DNA of 64,000 nt from Mycobacterium gordonae (GCF_017086405.1 NZ_CP070973.1:2356001-2420000); one strand, 5' to 3'; counted from the first letter of the stretch, positions 9,418 to 21,098 are shown. The notes: generated by a model from the sequence alone, not told the origin. Program-made: numbers and translations.

Positions 9418-12243
9418 CTACGAACCGCTGTCGCCGTCGGAACCGAACAGCTCCCCGCCGTTGCCGCCGATGCCGGGGCTGCCCGCGCTTGTCCCGGTGC
9501 CGCCGTTGCCGCCGTTGCCGCCGTTGCCGATCTGGGCAGCGTCCCCGCCCTTGCCACCGGCACCGCCGGTACCGCTGGGGGCGGCACTCGCCCCCCCGGC
9601 GCCGCCTGCGCCACCGTCGCCGACCATCCCGGACCTGCCCCCGGCACCGCCGACTCCGCCGGTGGCACCAGTGAAGGTGCCGCCGGCACCCCCGGCGCCG
9701 CCGGCGCCACCATCACCCATGAGTTTGCCGGCGTCACCGCCGGTCCCTCCCGCCCCGCCGCCGAAGCGACCGAATCCGCCGGCACCGCCGGCACCGCCGT
9801 AACCCAGCAGCAGTCCGCCGTCTCCGCCGGCACCACCGACTCCACCGGTGCCAGCGCCCTCGCCGCCGGAGCCTCCAGCCCCACCGGAGGCGCCCAGCGA
9901 GAGCATGCCGGCTTCGGCGCCCGCTCCACCGGCGCCGCCGGTGATGCCGAATCCGCCGGCACCGCCGGAGCCGCCGGCACTCAATAATCCGCCGGCCCCG
10001 CCGGCCCCGCCTGCGCCCCCAGTACCGGAGGTGGACGCGCCCCCGGTACCGCCCGTTCCGCCGCTGGCGAACAGGCCGCCCGCACCGCCGTCCCCGCCGG
10101 CCCCAGCGATGATGCCGCCCAGACCCCCCCGCCCACCGGTCCCACCGCTGGAGAAAAGTCCGCCGGCCCCGCCGTTACCGCCGGCTCCACCGGTTGGGCC
10201 GTTGAGGGTGCTGAATCCGCCGGCGCCGCCACCCCCGGCGGCGCCGAAGAGTGCACCGGCGTTTCCGCCGGCTCCGCCGTCGCCGCCGGCGGCAAGGCCG
10301 TATCCGCCAGCGCCGCCAGTACCTCCGGCTCCGCTCAGGAAGGCGTTGCCGCCGGCCCCACCGGCCCCGCCTGTTCCGCCCGTGACCGAGGTGCTGTCTC
10401 CTCCGGCCCCGCCCGCGCCACCGGCCCCGAAGAGGATTCCACCGGCGCCGCCGGCGCCGCCGGCCCACCCGTCTGGGCCGGCCGCCCCGGCACCGCCGTT
10501 GCCGCCGTTACCGAATAACCACCCTCCAGCTCCGCCGTCGGACCCGGTCCCGGCAGCAGCGTTGGCACCGTTGGCGCCGTTGGCGATCAGGGGGCGCCCG
10601 GTCACTATCTGTACGGGCTCGTTGACCGCGTTGAGTATCTGTTGCTGCAGGGTGTGCAGCGGCGACGTGCTGGCAGGGGCATTGGATCCGTCAAGACCCA
10701 GCAGTAACCCGCTGACGCCGCCGGTGCCAGTCGCCCCGGTATTGGCGCCGCTGCCGCCGTTGCCGCCATTGCCACCGTTGCCGATCAGGAGGCCGTTACC
10801 ACCGGTGCCCCCGGCCCCGCCAGCGCCACTCGCCGCCGCGCTGGCGCCGCCGTTGCCTCCGTTTCCGCCGTTGCCGATCAAGCCGGCTGCGCCGCCGGCC
10901 CCTCCGGCTCCGCCGGTTGCGGCCAAGATCACGTCGGTGGCAGCACCGCCGGCTCCGCCGGCCCCGCCGGAACCGAACACCAGACCTGCTTTGCCCCCTG
11001 TCCCTCCTGTCCCGCCGCCGGAGACTCCAAACCCGCCGGCTCCGCCGTTGCCACCGGCACCGAAGAGTAGGCCTGCGTCACCGCCGGCCCCGCCGGCTCC
11101 GCCGGACGCGCCCGCACTATTGAGCGTGCTTTCGCCACCAGCGCCGCCCGCACCGCCTGCGGCGCCGAAGGAGAGCAAGCCGGCGTTGCCGCCGGCCCCG
11201 CCGGCCCCACCGAGGCTGCCGGTTCCCCCCGCGCCGCCGGCTCCACCGGCGCCGAATAACCCACCCCCGGAGAACAGGCCGCCGGCCCCGCCAGCACCGC
11301 CGGTACCGCCGGTGCCGCCCAGTCCGTACCCGCCGGCACCGCCAGCTCCGCCCGCGCCGAACAGGCCACCGACGCCGCCGGCGCCACCGGCACCGCCGTC
11401 CCCGCCGTTGCCCCACCCGCCCGCGCCGCCGGTGCCGCCGGCGCCAAGAAGTGCACCGGCCCCGCCGGCGCCGCCGGTGCCGCCGGTGCCGCCAGAACCT
11501 GCCGACCCGCCGGCGCCGCCCGCGCCACCGACGCCCGCCGCGCCGAAGAGGGCACCGCTCCCGCCGAAGAACGCTCCTGCGTTGCCGCCAGCGCCACCCG
11601 ACCCGCCGTTGGCACCAGCAACCGTTGAGAGTCCGCCGGCACCGCCGGCACCCCCCGCGCCGATGAGTCCCGCGTTACCTCCGGCTCCGCCGTTCCCGCC
11701 GGCGCCGACTGTCGAGGACCCACCGGCCCCACCGGCCCCGCCGTTGCCAATCAATCCGCCGGCCCCGCCGGCGCCGCCTTTCCCGCCGACACCGGGCACA
11801 CCAGACCCGCCCGCTCCACCGTTTCCGACTAACCAACCGCCGGAACCGCCGGCCGCTCCGGTGCCCGGGGCCCCGTTGGCGCCGTCGCCGATCAAGGGGC
11901 GCCCGGTCGCCGCTTGAATGGGCGTATTGATCGCGTCTAACAAGCTCTGCAGCGGTGAGGCAGCCGCGGCTTCGGCGGCCCCATAGGATCCGGCGCCAGC
12001 GTGCAGCGCGGCCACGAACTGGGAATGAAACGCCCCAGCCTGGGCGCTCAAGGATTGGTACGCCTGACCATAAGCTCCGAAGCAAGCTGCGACGGCCGCC
12101 GACACCTCATCGGCACCGGCCGCCAGCAAGTCTGTTGTGGTGGCGACTGCCCCCTCGTTCGCGGCCTCCACGAGCGAGCGGATGCCGGCCAGATCCCCGG
12201 CCGCCGCGCTGATCAGGTCCGGTGCCACCACTAGATACGCCAT
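9418..12243 (-). CDS. PE_PGRS protein with a duplicated GRPLI linker
   Basis: The start is ATG at 12243 ([17 protein letters not shown]...), not the longer frame to 12303, because the PE domain begins there. The PE helix pair (about 1-95) carries the ADEVSAAVA motif and ends in the [16 protein letters not shown] linker. A Gly-Gly-Ala/Asn PGRS domain follows. Near mid-length a second linker appears ([15 protein letters not shown]... [11 protein letters not shown]) without a second PE domain, and a second PGRS runs to GSDGDSGS at the C-terminus. The total is about 941 residues. PE proteins are exported by ESX-5-type systems and the PGRS part is exposed at the cell envelope. A promoter of the shared family lies 128 bases upstream (12371-12407). 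Confidence 0.93.
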   Translation of the reverse strand: MAYLVVAPDLISAAAGDLAGIRSLVEAANEGAVATTTDLLAAGADEVSAAVAACFGAYGQAYQSLSAQAGAFHSQFVAALHAGAGSYGAAEAAAASPLQSLLDAINTPIQAATGRPLIGDGANGAPGTGAAGGSGGWLVGNGGAGGSGVPGVGGKGGAGGAGGLIGNGGAGGAGGSSTVGAGGNGGAGGNAGLIGAGGAGGAGGLSTVAGANGGSGGAGGNAGAFFGGSGALFGAAGVGGAGGAGGSAGSGGTGGTGGAGGAGALLGAGGTGGAGGWGNGGDGGAGGAGGVGGLFGAGGAGGAGGYGLGGTGGTGGAGGAGGLFSGGGLFGAGGAGGAGGTGSLGGAGGAGGNAGLLSFGAAGGAGGAGGESTLNSAGASGGAGGAGGDAGLLFGAGGNGGAGGFGVSGGGTGGTGGKAGLVFGSGGAGGAGGAATDVILAATGGAGGAGGAAGLIGNGGNGGNGGASAAASGAGGAGGTGGNGLLIGNGGNGGNGGSGANTGATGTGGVSGLLLGLDGSNAPASTSPLHTLQQQILNAVNEPVQIVTGRPLIANGANGANAAAGTGSDGGAGGWLFGNGGNGGAGAAGPDGWAGGAGGAGGILFGAGGAGGAGGDSTSVTGGTGGAGGAGGNAFLSGAGGTGGAGGYGLAAGGDGGAGGNAGALFGAAGGGGAGGFSTLNGPTGGAGGNGGAGGLFSSGGTGGRGGLGGIIAGAGGDGGAGGLFASGGTGGTGGASTSGTGGAGGAGGAGGLLSAGGSGGAGGFGITGGAGGAGAEAGMLSLGASGGAGGSGGEGAGTGGVGGAGGDGGLLLGYGGAGGAGGFGRFGGGAGGTGGDAGKLMGDGGAGGAGGAGGTFTGATGGVGGAGGRSGMVGDGGAGGAGGASAAPSGTGGAGGKGGDAAQIGNGGNGGNGGTGTSAGSPGIGGNGGELFGSDGDSGS

Positions 12244-12370
12244 GTCATTGCCTTTCGTCCATAAAACGCCACGGGGCAGGCGACAGGTCGTGGTATGGCG
12301 CATCGCGCAGGCGACTCACGAGCACACACGCGGGTCACCATCACCAAGACCCGAACCTTTCCTTGTTTAA

Positions 12371-12407
12371 TGACGATAGTGTCATATACGAGCAAAGCGT
12401 CAGGCAA
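12371..12407 (-). promoter_or_regulatory. promoter of the 9.4-12.2 kb PE_PGRS gene
   Basis: Minus strand: TTGCCT (12407-12402), 17 bases, TGACACT (12384-12378). The -10 is embedded in the palindrome-like 14-mer TGACACTATCGTCA (12384-12371). The first bases after the -35 (GACG) also match other members of the family. The predicted leader is about 128 bases. Confidence 0.55.
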
Positions 12408-12865
12408 GATTCGCGGTTTGATTGCATGCTGATTTCTGTTGGTGGTGAGATCATCCACACCGCGACCGACAGCGGCGGTGTGGGCAACAACCCGGGCGGG
12501 GTAGCGGGCCAGCCAGGCTGGCGGCTACGTGTTCGTCCCCCAACTTCGGTCCCTAGACGGTGCCAGTGATCTGGGGTAATGCGCCGCTGGTCGTGGGGTG
12601 GGCGGGCTGAGAGTGGCATGGCCTGGGAGCTCGTGTCTCGTACGAATTTGTGCCCCCGATACGGGGTGCGGATGGTGCCCGACTTGTTGTCGAGCGCGGC
12701 CAGAACGCGATCTGGTCGGTCAATCCGTCAACGAGGGCTGTCTGGGAGACGGGCAGGTGGCGCCGGGCCTCAAAAATGACGATTGCCTCTTTACTGACAA
12801 ATCCGTCACATCACGTCTAGAGTGATCGCATACCTCCTGAACGTCCCCTAGGAAAGAGGCACATC

Positions 12866-14863
12866 ATGTCGTACCTACTCGTGGCGCCGGAGGCCGTCAG
12901 TGCAGCCGCCGGGCAGGTAGCCGGTATCGGGTCAACGATTACAGCCGCCAATGCGACCGCGGCCGCGCAGACGACCGAGCTGCTCGCGGCAGGCGCCGAC
13001 GAGGTGTCCGCGGCCATCGCAGAGCTGTTCGGCGGGTATGGGCAGGACTATCAAACGCTGAGTTCGCAGATCGCGAGCTACCACAATCAGTTCTTGCAAC
13101 ATCTGGCGACGACTTCCGCCTCGTACGCGGCCGCCGAAGCTTCCGGTGCGTCGCCATTACAAATGACCGAACAGCAGGTACTCGGCGCCATCAACGCACC
13201 CGGCAAACTGCTGTTCGGGCTGCCGCTGATCGGTGACGGCATCGACGCCCCGCCAGGATCGGGGCTGCCCGGTGGGCCGGGCGGGCTGCTTTATGGCAAT
13301 GGTGGTCGCGGTGGTTCCGGAGGAATCGGCAAGGCCGGCGGTGCCGGCGGAGCGGCGGGATTGATCGGCAACGGTGGAGCAGGTGGCACCGGTGGCACCG
13401 GTGCGGCCGGAGGCAACGGTGGGACCGGGGGCTTGTTGTACGGCAACGGCGGGGCAGGCGGTGCCGGCGGGATCGCCGGGACGGCCGGTTTCGGCGGAAG
13501 TGGTGGTCATGGCGGTTACGCCAAGCTGTGGGGCGACGGTGGCGCCGGTGGGGCCGGTGGGGCCGGCGGTAACGGCGGCAACGGTGGCACCGGTGGCGCG
13601 GTTTACGGCACCGGCGGCGGCGGCGGAGCTGGTGGTACGGGCATCGCAGCGAGCACCATCGGCGGGCAAGGCGGCACCGGCGGCCGCGGCGGCGCCGGGG
13701 GCGATGCGGGCGGGTTGTTTGGGCACGGCGGGTCGGGCGGAGCCGGCGGGGTGGGCGGCACCGGCGCCGACGGCGTCAACCCCGTCGGGAAGTCACCGGT
13801 AGCTGCCGCCGCCGACGGCACCGACGGCATCAACGGTTTCGTCGGCACACCCGGGGGCGATGGCACCAGTGGCAGCGCTGACGGACAGGCCGGCGGCATC
13901 GGTGGCACCGGCGGCACGGTTACCGGCGGCCAAGACGACGCGGCCGTGGGTCAGCATGGCGGTGCCGGTGGCAATGGCGGTCCAGGCGCACCCGGCGGCA
14001 AGGGCGGCACCGGCGGCGCCGCCGTCAACGGCAGCACCTCACCGCGAGAAGTAGTAGGCGGCGCGGGCGGCAACGGCGGCAACGGCGGCGTCGGCGCGCC
14101 CGGCGGTGTCGGCGGCACGGGCGGAGCGGCCGGAACCACGACGGCGTACATAGATTCAAAAGCTCCGCCTTCAGCTGCCGGGATCGGCGGCAATGGCGGT
14201 AACGGCGGCACCGGCGCGCCCGGCGGCGCCGGCGGGCAGGGCGGCACTGGAGACGTCGGTTCGGGCCTGACGCTGCCAGGCGGACTCGGCGGAAACGGCG
14301 GCCTCGGCGGTAACGCCGCCAACAACGCTGGCGCCGGCGGACTTGGTGGCGCCGGCGGCGCCGGCGGTCGCGGCGGGATCCTCTTCGGAGACGGCGGCGG
14401 CGGCGGACTCGGTGGCGCCGGCGGCTCCGGCGGGCATGGCGCGCACGGCGCCAGCGGCGGCAACGGCGGCAACGGCGGCAACGGCGGCATCGGCACCACC
14501 ATCGGCACGAGTTACCCGGGAGGCAATGGCGGCTTGGGCGGCAATGGCGGATTCGGCGGTGACGGCGGCGACGGCGGAGCGGGCGCGGCCGGTGGCGCGG
14601 GCGGTGCGGGCGGTGTGTTCGGCAACGCTGGCAGCGACGGGGCAGGTGGCATGGGCGGCACCGGCGGCACCGGCGGCGACGGCGGTGACGGCGGTAACGG
14701 CGGTCATGCGGGCTCCGGCACCATAGCGGCCAAGGGCGGCCTCGGCGGCCTTGGCGGCTTCGGCGGCAAGGGCGGTCTGGGCGGGCTGAGCGCTTTCGGA
14801 AGCGCCGGCCCGGGTGAACTTGGCGCATTCGGCAAGGTAGGCGGAAAGGGGTCAGACGGCTGA
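12866..14863 (+). CDS. PE_PGRS protein
   Basis: A 665-residue protein. The ATG at 12866 follows GAAAGAGG. The PE domain (about 1-95; [13 protein letters not shown], then [12 protein letters not shown]) is followed by an altered linker, [17 protein letters not shown], where GRPLI has become GLPLI. The remainder is Gly-Gly-Xaa PGRS to GSDG at the C-terminus. PGRS-like codons continue in frame for about 40 codons after the TGA, so the tail may once have been longer. About 55 bases upstream TTTACTGAC resembles the -35 of the shared promoter family, but no matching -10 is present. Confidence 0.92.
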   Translation: MSYLLVAPEAVSAAAGQVAGIGSTITAANATAAAQTTELLAAGADEVSAAIAELFGGYGQDYQTLSSQIASYHNQFLQHLATTSASYAAAEASGASPLQMTEQQVLGAINAPGKLLFGLPLIGDGIDAPPGSGLPGGPGGLLYGNGGRGGSGGIGKAGGAGGAAGLIGNGGAGGTGGTGAAGGNGGTGGLLYGNGGAGGAGGIAGTAGFGGSGGHGGYAKLWGDGGAGGAGGAGGNGGNGGTGGAVYGTGGGGGAGGTGIAASTIGGQGGTGGRGGAGGDAGGLFGHGGSGGAGGVGGTGADGVNPVGKSPVAAAADGTDGINGFVGTPGGDGTSGSADGQAGGIGGTGGTVTGGQDDAAVGQHGGAGGNGGPGAPGGKGGTGGAAVNGSTSPREVVGGAGGNGGNGGVGAPGGVGGTGGAAGTTTAYIDSKAPPSAAGIGGNGGNGGTGAPGGAGGQGGTGDVGSGLTLPGGLGGNGGLGGNAANNAGAGGLGGAGGAGGRGGILFGDGGGGGLGGAGGSGGHGAHGASGGNGGNGGNGGIGTTIGTSYPGGNGGLGGNGGFGGDGGDGGAGAAGGAGGAGGVFGNAGSDGAGGMGGTGGTGGDGGDGGNGGHAGSGTIAAKGGLGGLGGFGGKGGLGGLSAFGSAGPGELGAFGKVGGKGSDG

Positions 14864-15204
14864 TGCACCGGCGGTACCCGAGGCGCCGGCCCACCGTGGG
14901 TTTGCGAACATAACGGCTGCGCTGGTGGGCATGGCGGCTGGCAAGTCGGCGACGGGGCGAACGGTGGCAAGGGCGGCGTTGTCGGATGCTGCCCGCACCG
15001 GTTGACTGTTGTCGCCGTTGCCGATCGCCGCCGCCTTTGTTGCCGGCGTCCAGGTGTGGGTACGCCGGAACGGCGGCACCAACTCCGAAAAGGCGCGGCG
15101 ATCGACTGACCGATTCTGGTGGGCCCGGCAGTGTTTGCTGCCATGACGACATCTGCGTGACCGCTGCGGAGGCTCCGGCGTGGTATCCGGCCGTCGCCCT
15201 CCTC

Positions 15205-15451
15205 GATGCGGTCAAAGCACGCCTCGATATCGGCATCGAGCCTTCGGCGATATCCCTTGGTGCCGCAGAGGTGAATCTCGGCGATCGCGTCGTGTGTGCG
15301 TCTTGCGGCCCGAAACTCACTACTCTTCAACAACTTCCGCGGGTCCAGTAGGTACCGCCGCACCCCAACTTCCCGCTCGATCCGGGCGACAGTCCACCCG
15401 TCCGAACCGGCGGCCAGGATCGGCGGCCGCCCAACGGTGAAGCTTGGCCAC
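15205..15451 (-). pseudogene. remnant of a group II intron reverse transcriptase/maturase
   Basis: Two minus-strand fragments in adjoining frames resemble bacterial group II intron proteins. At about 15410-15451, AKLHRWAAADPGRRF matches the N-terminal region; at 15205-15312, RTHDAIAEIHLCGTKGY followed by LDADIEACFDRI matches the start of the RT palm, including the first catalytic Asp region. The stretch normally between them is missing, and nothing intact follows. I see no intron RNA domain V. Identification is from memory of family motifs. Confidence 0.5.
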
Positions 15452-15949
15452 CCCGCAGCACGTCACCACGGCCTCCCCGTTGGTTGATGGGGCCCATGGG
15501 AGAGTTCCCAGCCCCGCACTGGGGTGGGGCACGTCGCCTGGGGCTCAGATCGGCCAGGTTAGAGCCGGTGCTACCGTGAGGGGCGCAAGCACGCCGGTTC
15601 TTCGCGGATGCCTCTGCGCCACGCTCGCCACTCCCGCGTCGTCTGGCAGTTCCGACACGCACGGCGTCGTCAGGGCTGCTTCCACCCGATCCCGCCACCT
15701 CCCGGGTCGGGCTGCCGTCAGCTTCACCGTCCTGCTGCGATAGGAACGGCGGCGGAGGTCTCTCGCCTGTCCTCGATCAACAAGCGCCTCACCGCTGAGG
15801 CACCGTCGCCGGCCACCTTGCTGCGCGCCCGGGTGATGGGCTTTCAACGCTTTCAACGTCGAACGGCTAGGCAAGCTGTGGTACAGCTTCGTCGAGCTCT
15901 GCGAGGAGCGCGGAGCCTCCACTTCCGCAATGGTCTTGCGGCGTAATGG

Positions 15950-16040
15950 GCCCCAGCAGGGCGAAGTCGTCGATGATCAGCAGCCGGACTTGGGCCAGGC
16001 GGCGCATCTCAGCTTCGGTGCTGTCGTCTACCGCCCGCTG
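15950..16040 (-). pseudogene. fragment of an IS21-family istB ATPase
   Basis: The minus-strand frame reads TEAEMRRLAQVRLLIIDDFAL at about 15957-16019, matching the Walker B region of IstB, the helper ATPase of IS21 elements. The Walker A region and the C-terminus are absent. It lies directly before the operator upstream of the PPE gene at 16241. Confidence 0.55.
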
Positions 16041-16102
16041 GGTCATCGGTGTGTGGTCCCCAGGGGTTCGAATCGCGTTCAATGTGAGGCATACCACAGT
16101 TA

Positions 16103-16116
16103 TGAGGAATTCTTCA
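16103..16116. promoter_or_regulatory. palindromic operator-like 14-mer upstream of a PPE gene
   Basis: TGAGGAATTCTTCA, one mismatch from a perfect palindrome, 125 bases upstream of the PPE-MPTR start at 16241. The identical 14-mer occurs at 33548-33561 and 53015-53028. No TTGACT box is seen here. Confidence 0.45.
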
Positions 16117-16240
16117 TTTTTGTGGATGTCTTCGCTAAGGTTCTTAGCAGGGCGACGTCGAAGTTTCTCTGCGAGGCAGGCGGCGCCGGTGACTGTGCAC
16201 CTGGCAGAAGCATCGCTCCGGCGATCAGTGAAAGGCAGCG

Positions 16241-18151
16241 ATGAACTACTCGGTCTTACCTCCGGAGATCAACTCACTGCGGCTCTATTCCGGTGCCGGC
16301 TCGGAGCCTATGTGGCAAGCGGCAGTTGGTTGGAATGGGTTAGCTGCAGACTTGGCTTCGGCGGCGGACTCGTTTACGTCCGTGACGTCGGGCTTGACCG
16401 GTCAGGCTTGGCAGGGCTCGGCGGCGATGGCAATGACGGACGCGGCGGCGCCCTACTCGGCGTGGTTGCGCTTGGCGGCAGCGCGGGCTGCGGGCGCGTC
16501 TGCGCAGGCTAAAGCGGTGGCCGACGCGTTTGAGGCCGCGCGCGCGGCCTCAGTACATCCTTTCGCCGTGGCGGCCAACCGTACTGGCTTTGTGCAGCTA
16601 GTGCTTTCGAACATATTCGGACAAAACGCTCCGGCGATTGCGGCAGTAGAAGCCACATATGAGGAGATGTGGGCTGCTGACGTCACCGCCATGGTGGGCT
16701 ATCACGGCGCGGCGTCGGTCGCGGCGGCTGCGCTGCCGGCCTGGGAAATAGCGCAAGGTTTGTCGAGTTTGCCGGGGCTGGGCCAGGTGACGAGCATTGC
16801 CGCGAGTGCCCTTACCGCCAGCGGACTTCCGAGTGTGTCAGGTGGCGCGGCTGCGGCGCTGGCTCAGCCGTCCTTCGCCATCAATACGGGCCTCGGGAAT
16901 ATGGGCAGTTGGAATCTCGGCGGCGGAAATATCGGCTCGTTCAACCTGGGCAGCGGCAATATCGGCACGTTCAACTCAGGCAGTGGGAACTTGGGAAATC
17001 TGAACCTGGGCAGCGGCAACTACGGTTTTGCCAACCTGGGTAGTGGAAATGTCGGGAATATCAATCCCGGTTGGGGAAATCGGGGCAGGCTCAACTTCGG
17101 CAGTGGCAACCTTGGCAGTGGGAACTTCGGATTCGGAAACCTAGACGGCAACAGTAATTTTGGTGGCGGAAATATCGGCAGTATCAACTTCGGTGACGGA
17201 AACCTCGGCTCTTATAATGTCGGCAGCGGCAATCGCGGCTTCTCCAACATCGGGTTCGGAAACATCGGTGATAACAACTTCGGGTTTGGGAATCGTGGTT
17301 CGAATAATATCGGCTTCGGTCTTACCGGCGACAACCAGGTCGGGATTGGCCCGATCAACTCCGGCAGCAACAACATCGGCTTCGGCAACTCAGGCAATAA
17401 CAATGTAGGGTTTTTCAACTCTGGCGACGGGAATTTCGGATTTTTCAACTCTGGTAGCGGCAATTTCGGATTTGGTAACGGCGGTGAACTCAACACTGGC
17501 TCCTGGAATGCCGGCGGGATTAACACTGGTTTCGGCAACTCCGGCGAATTGAACACCGGCTTCGGCAATTCTGGTAGCCACAACATGGGTTTCGGGAACT
17601 CGGGTTCGGGCAATCTTGGGCTGGGCAATGCAGGACTTGACAACACCGGCGGCTTCAATTCGGGCGGCGCAACGTTTACCAGCGGGACCAACACCGGATT
17701 CTTCAACTCGGGCGACGTAAACACCGGCTTTGGGAACGCCGGCCACACCAATACCGGCATGTTCAACTCGGGCAACCTGAATACTGGCATGGGTAGCAAC
17801 GTGACGCCGGCTGGGGTTAACTCGTCAGGCTTCGGCACCGGCGCCGGTAGCTCAGGGTTCAACAACGCTGGCCACGGGTCATCCGGATTTCAAAATGTCG
17901 GCGACGACAGTTCGGGCTTCGGGAATTCCGGCGATGGCCAAACGGGTTTCTTCAACACCGGCTACGACAACACCGGGATTGCCAACTCAGGACACAGAAA
18001 TTCCGGCATCGGAATCTCGGCATCGACAGGATTCAGCTCTGGCTTCTGGCAGTCAGGATCAAATAGTTCAGGCATTGGAAACTCGGGCACCAGGGATGCT
18101 GGCGCTTTCAACCAGGGTGATAACCAGGCCGGGATTTTCGGAGTGAAGTGA
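16241..18151 (+). CDS. PPE-MPTR family protein
   Basis: A 636-residue protein with a 180-residue PPE domain: [21 protein letters not shown] at the start, [10 protein letters not shown] carrying the WxG turn, and [18 protein letters not shown] near the domain end. From about residue 205 it is built of NxGxGNxG-type pentapeptides ([15 protein letters not shown]), the MPTR class, ending in GIFGVK. PPE proteins are secreted through ESX systems, usually with a PE partner and an EspG chaperone; no adjacent PE gene is present. The ATG follows GAAAGGCAG. The operator-like 14-mer lies upstream. Confidence 0.95.
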   Translation: MNYSVLPPEINSLRLYSGAGSEPMWQAAVGWNGLAADLASAADSFTSVTSGLTGQAWQGSAAMAMTDAAAPYSAWLRLAAARAAGASAQAKAVADAFEAARAASVHPFAVAANRTGFVQLVLSNIFGQNAPAIAAVEATYEEMWAADVTAMVGYHGAASVAAAALPAWEIAQGLSSLPGLGQVTSIAASALTASGLPSVSGGAAAALAQPSFAINTGLGNMGSWNLGGGNIGSFNLGSGNIGTFNSGSGNLGNLNLGSGNYGFANLGSGNVGNINPGWGNRGRLNFGSGNLGSGNFGFGNLDGNSNFGGGNIGSINFGDGNLGSYNVGSGNRGFSNIGFGNIGDNNFGFGNRGSNNIGFGLTGDNQVGIGPINSGSNNIGFGNSGNNNVGFFNSGDGNFGFFNSGSGNFGFGNGGELNTGSWNAGGINTGFGNSGELNTGFGNSGSHNMGFGNSGSGNLGLGNAGLDNTGGFNSGGATFTSGTNTGFFNSGDVNTGFGNAGHTNTGMFNSGNLNTGMGSNVTPAGVNSSGFGTGAGSSGFNNAGHGSSGFQNVGDDSSGFGNSGDGQTGFFNTGYDNTGIANSGHRNSGIGISASTGFSSGFWQSGSNSSGIGNSGTRDAGAFNQGDNQAGIFGVK

Positions 18152-18271
18152 GACCCAATACAACGCGAAGGTCGAGCAGTGTTCAAGATTGACGAAAGAT
18201 CCAGCGAAGAGCGACCGCGAAGCTGCGTCGCATGCTGAACGAACGCTACTGCGATTCTCCTAAGACCATGT

Positions 18272-18395
18272 GGTGTGCTGCCTCAACCCGAGAAGCGGGT
18301 TCCCACCTCGCTGGGCAGCCGCCGCATTCAAGACGATGCGGCGTGCTGCCCCAATCCCGAAGCGGGGCCCGATCCCGCTGGGCAGCCGCCGCATC
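18272..18395. repeat. tandem pair of 57-base hairpin-forming repeats
   Basis: Two direct copies (about 18272-18328 and 18339-18395) share GTGCTGCC, CAA-CCCGA-AAGCGG and the end CGCTGGGCAGCCGCCGCAT. Within each copy the GC-rich start and end are near inverted repeats (GGCxxGCTGCC against GGGCAGCCGCC), so each could fold as a stem-loop. They lie between two PPE genes, after the stop of the first and before the promoter region of the second. They could act as terminators or be a small interspersed repeat. Confidence 0.5.
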
Positions 18396-18535
18396 GTCGC
18401 CGTTGAGCCACTCATGTGGTCGACGACTTGAGTGTGCGGTCACAACGGAATCCGGCCGCGGGCTGGATTACCTCAGAGCGAACGCGATGAATAAGTGTAG
18501 GCGCCGTTGACTCGGCTGGCTGGTTTGGAGATGCG

Positions 18536-19720
18536 ATGATGTTCGATTTTGCGTGGCTGCCGCCGGAGATCAACTCGGCGCGGATTTTCGCCGGAGCCGG
18601 GTCTGGTTCTCTGCATATGGCTGCGGCCGGATGGGAGGGTCTGGCGGCAGATTTGGCGATGTCGGCGTCGTCGTTCGAGTCGGTGGTCACCAGTCTGGCC
18701 GAAGGTTCGTGGGGCGGGCCGGCGTCGGCGATGATGGCGGCTGCAGCGACACCGTACGTGGGATGGCTGAGCCTGGCGGCGTCGCAGGCGCAGTCAGCAG
18801 CCGGGCAGGCTCGCGCGGCAGCGTCCGCGTTTGAAGCGGCGTTGGCGGCGACGGTGCATCCAGCGACGGTGACCGCCAATCGGGTGTCGTTAGCGACGCT
18901 GGTTGCGACAAACTTTCTGGGGCTCAACACTCCGGCGATCTTTGCCAACGAGTTCGACTACGTGGAGATGTGGGCTCAGGATGTGGCCGTGATGGTCGGT
19001 TATCACGGTGGCGCCACCGCGGTGGCAGCGAGCTTGACGCCGTTTGCCGCGCCCCCGGCCGACCTAGCCGGGTTGGCGGCGAACGTTGGTGCGCAGTTGA
19101 GCGGTCTGGCGACGTCGGCCTCTGCCGCGGTGAGTCCGTTGGTAGCCGGAACGGCGGCGATGGTGCCAGACGTAGTTGCCGGTCTGCAGTCCGCAGCTGC
19201 GGCGCTGCCGCTGTCTTCGCTGTCATCGTTGGTCCAGTTCGCCGCCATGCCGGCGAGCATGCTGATCGGCCCGCTCATGCAGGTCAGCCAGGGCGCGGGT
19301 ATGGGCACGGCCGGACTTGCGGGCGCCACCCAAGGAATCGCTGACGTGCCAAAGTTTGTCGGGGACCTCGCTCCGGCGGCCAAGGGGCTTGGCGGCGGCG
19401 CCGGTCTTGGGGCAATGGCTGCGAACCTGGGTCACGCCCGAATGGTAGGTGCGATGTCGGTGCCGCCGACCTGGCAAGGATCGACGCCCAAGGGGATGGC
19501 CAGCTCGGCCATGTCGGGGCTGGGAGCCAACGCTGCCGAACTTGCACAAGCGGCAGCTGCCACAGGCGGAACGGGTGGTGGCATGCCGATGATGCCCATG
19601 CCGATGGGAGCCGGCGGTGGCGGGGCGGGTATGCCCGGCGCGATGATGGGCCGCGGGGGCGCAAGCCCGCATGTCGTGCAAAACCGCCCCAGCGTCATCC
19701 CCCGCACCGGAGTCGGATAG
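18536..19720 (+). CDS. PPE protein, SVP subfamily
   Basis: A 394-residue protein with a canonical PPE domain ([41 protein letters not shown]). The C-terminal part contains [11 protein letters not shown] at about residue 310, the SVP signature, and ends in a Gly/Met/Pro-rich segment ([15 protein letters not shown]) followed by [16 protein letters not shown], typical of this subfamily. The start is one of two adjacent codons (ATGATG, 18536/18539). No PE gene lies beside it. Confidence 0.95.
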   Translation: MMFDFAWLPPEINSARIFAGAGSGSLHMAAAGWEGLAADLAMSASSFESVVTSLAEGSWGGPASAMMAAAATPYVGWLSLAASQAQSAAGQARAAASAFEAALAATVHPATVTANRVSLATLVATNFLGLNTPAIFANEFDYVEMWAQDVAVMVGYHGGATAVAASLTPFAAPPADLAGLAANVGAQLSGLATSASAAVSPLVAGTAAMVPDVVAGLQSAAAALPLSSLSSLVQFAAMPASMLIGPLMQVSQGAGMGTAGLAGATQGIADVPKFVGDLAPAAKGLGGGAGLGAMAANLGHARMVGAMSVPPTWQGSTPKGMASSAMSGLGANAAELAQAAAATGGTGGGMPMMPMPMGAGGGGAGMPGAMMGRGGASPHVVQNRPSVIPRTGVG

Positions 19721-19936
19721 TCCGGCCGCACGCGCAAGGACACCGGTGGCGCTCGGCGGGCGGGTATGCCCGGGGCGGCGTCGCTCGGCGGCGGGGAATG
19801 CACACCCAGGTAGGTGAATACCAGTCCCCGGTGTGGCCCTGCGTCGAGATGCCAGGATCTTGAAGATTGGCGGCAGTCCCACAACCTGGGAGGCGAAACG
19901 AGGTTCTGAAGCGCGGCCCGCTTTCAACGAGTCGCA

Positions 19937-19950
19937 TGAGGGAATCTTCA
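19937..19950. promoter_or_regulatory. palindrome-like 14-mer upstream of the second tetR
   Basis: TGAGGGAATCTTCA, 56 bases before the GTG of the TetR gene at 20006. It resembles the 14-mer 56 bases before the other tetR (4776-4789). A TACTCT-type -10 follows about 18 bases downstream. This suggests autoregulation. Confidence 0.45.
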
Positions 19951-20005
19951 GAACCGAGGTACACTGTACTCTGGTGTTCTTCGCCAAGAGACAGGGGACT
20001 ACCTA

Positions 20006-20767
20006 GTGGCAGACGTCGACAGCCCATCGAATCGCCTGCAACGACGGAAGCAGCGCACCCGCGCTGCCCTCATCGCGGCGGCGCAAAGATTCATGGCCGC
20101 TGGCAAACTTAACGTGCCCATTCAGGACATCAGCCAAGACGCGGACGTCGGGGTGGGCTCGTTCTACAACCACTTTGAAACCAAGGAAGAGCTCTTCGAA
20201 ACGGCCATGAACGAGGTGCTCGATGCCCATGGGGCCTTTCTCGACGCGCTCACCGCATCAATTAGCGATCCGGCAGAAAGGTTCGCTTTCAGTTTCCGGC
20301 TGACCGGACGGATGTTTCGTCAGCCCGAGAGCCGCATCGTCCTCAATCACGGCTTGGCTTTGATCAATGCGGACCGAGGCCTCGCGCCGCGCGCCCTGCG
20401 TGACATCGCGGCCGCTGCGGTCGCCGGCAGACTTCTGGTAGCAGATCCGAAATTGGCGATGGCTGTTGCCTCGGGAGTAATCCTGGGCTTGGGTGAATTG
20501 CTGCAGGCCGAACCGGAACGTGACGCTGCGCAGACAACCGACCAGGTCACCGAAGACTTGTTACGGATGTGGGGAATGTCTGCGGCCGAAGCTCACCGCT
20601 TATGCTGCATCCCACTTGGTGATGGGTTGAGTCAGTTGCAGGCGGTAGTTCAGCCTCCGCCGTCGCAGCCGTCGGCCGGGTACTCCTCTGGCCTCTCCGA
20701 ACACAGCAACGGTATCGACGACAAAGTGCTTTTCCTCTCGCCAGGAAAGTTGAATGAGGTTAACTGA
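20006..20767 (+). CDS. TetR/AcrR family regulator (second paralogue)
   Basis: A 253-residue protein, about three-quarters identical to the TetR at 4845-5531 over the first 210 residues. The helix-turn-helix is PIQDISQDADVGVGSFYNHF, with a recognition helix nearly the same as its paralogue (VGVGSFYNHF against VGVGSFYIHF), so both should read the same operator. The ligand-binding half is also conserved (RFAFSFRLTGRMFRQPESRI is identical). It has a unique 35-residue C-terminal extension ending SPGKLNEVN. The GTG start follows CAGGGGAC. It stands alone, with an O-methyltransferase gene convergent downstream. Confidence 0.88.
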   Translation: MADVDSPSNRLQRRKQRTRAALIAAAQRFMAAGKLNVPIQDISQDADVGVGSFYNHFETKEELFETAMNEVLDAHGAFLDALTASISDPAERFAFSFRLTGRMFRQPESRIVLNHGLALINADRGLAPRALRDIAAAAVAGRLLVADPKLAMAVASGVILGLGELLQAEPERDAAQTTDQVTEDLLRMWGMSAAEAHRLCCIPLGDGLSQLQAVVQPPPSQPSAGYSSGLSEHSNGIDDKVLFLSPGKLNEVN

Positions 20768-21098
20768 CACCGCCAGTCAACCTCGGTCCTGAGAGTTGTG
20801 TCTGCGGCGCCGACGAGTTTCGTGCTATTGGTGACGAACTATCCGCCGCCTGAAATGCGGTTGAATTCTGCGTCTGCCGGCGGCAGCCCGGCCCGGACTC
20901 CCGGACTGACAATTTTCAACGACAAAGCCGGTGCCGCACATCATGAGGCGGCCGGCTGCTCGGCATCGACCTGATGGTTTCTTCGTACTGGATATGAGGT
21001 TCGATCAACGTTCTAGCGTGCGTCAATTCACGTCCAAGACAGTCTGTTCGGCCCGAGCTGCCGGGTGCGCGCCGCTTGCCACTGAGAGATGTGGTGTA
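20768..21098. other. 331-base convergent intergenic region
   Basis: This lies between the 3' ends of tetR and the O-methyltransferase gene. No gene or convincing terminator hairpin was recognised. Confidence 0.4.

Larger units (their letters stand above)
14864..16102. other. 1.2 kb of degraded mobile-element DNA
   Basis: Apart from the group II intron and istB remnants listed separately, no intact gene is seen. The first 130 bases carry PGRS-like Gly codons in frame with the preceding PE_PGRS gene. Open frames on both strands have no recognisable products. Confidence 0.5.
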
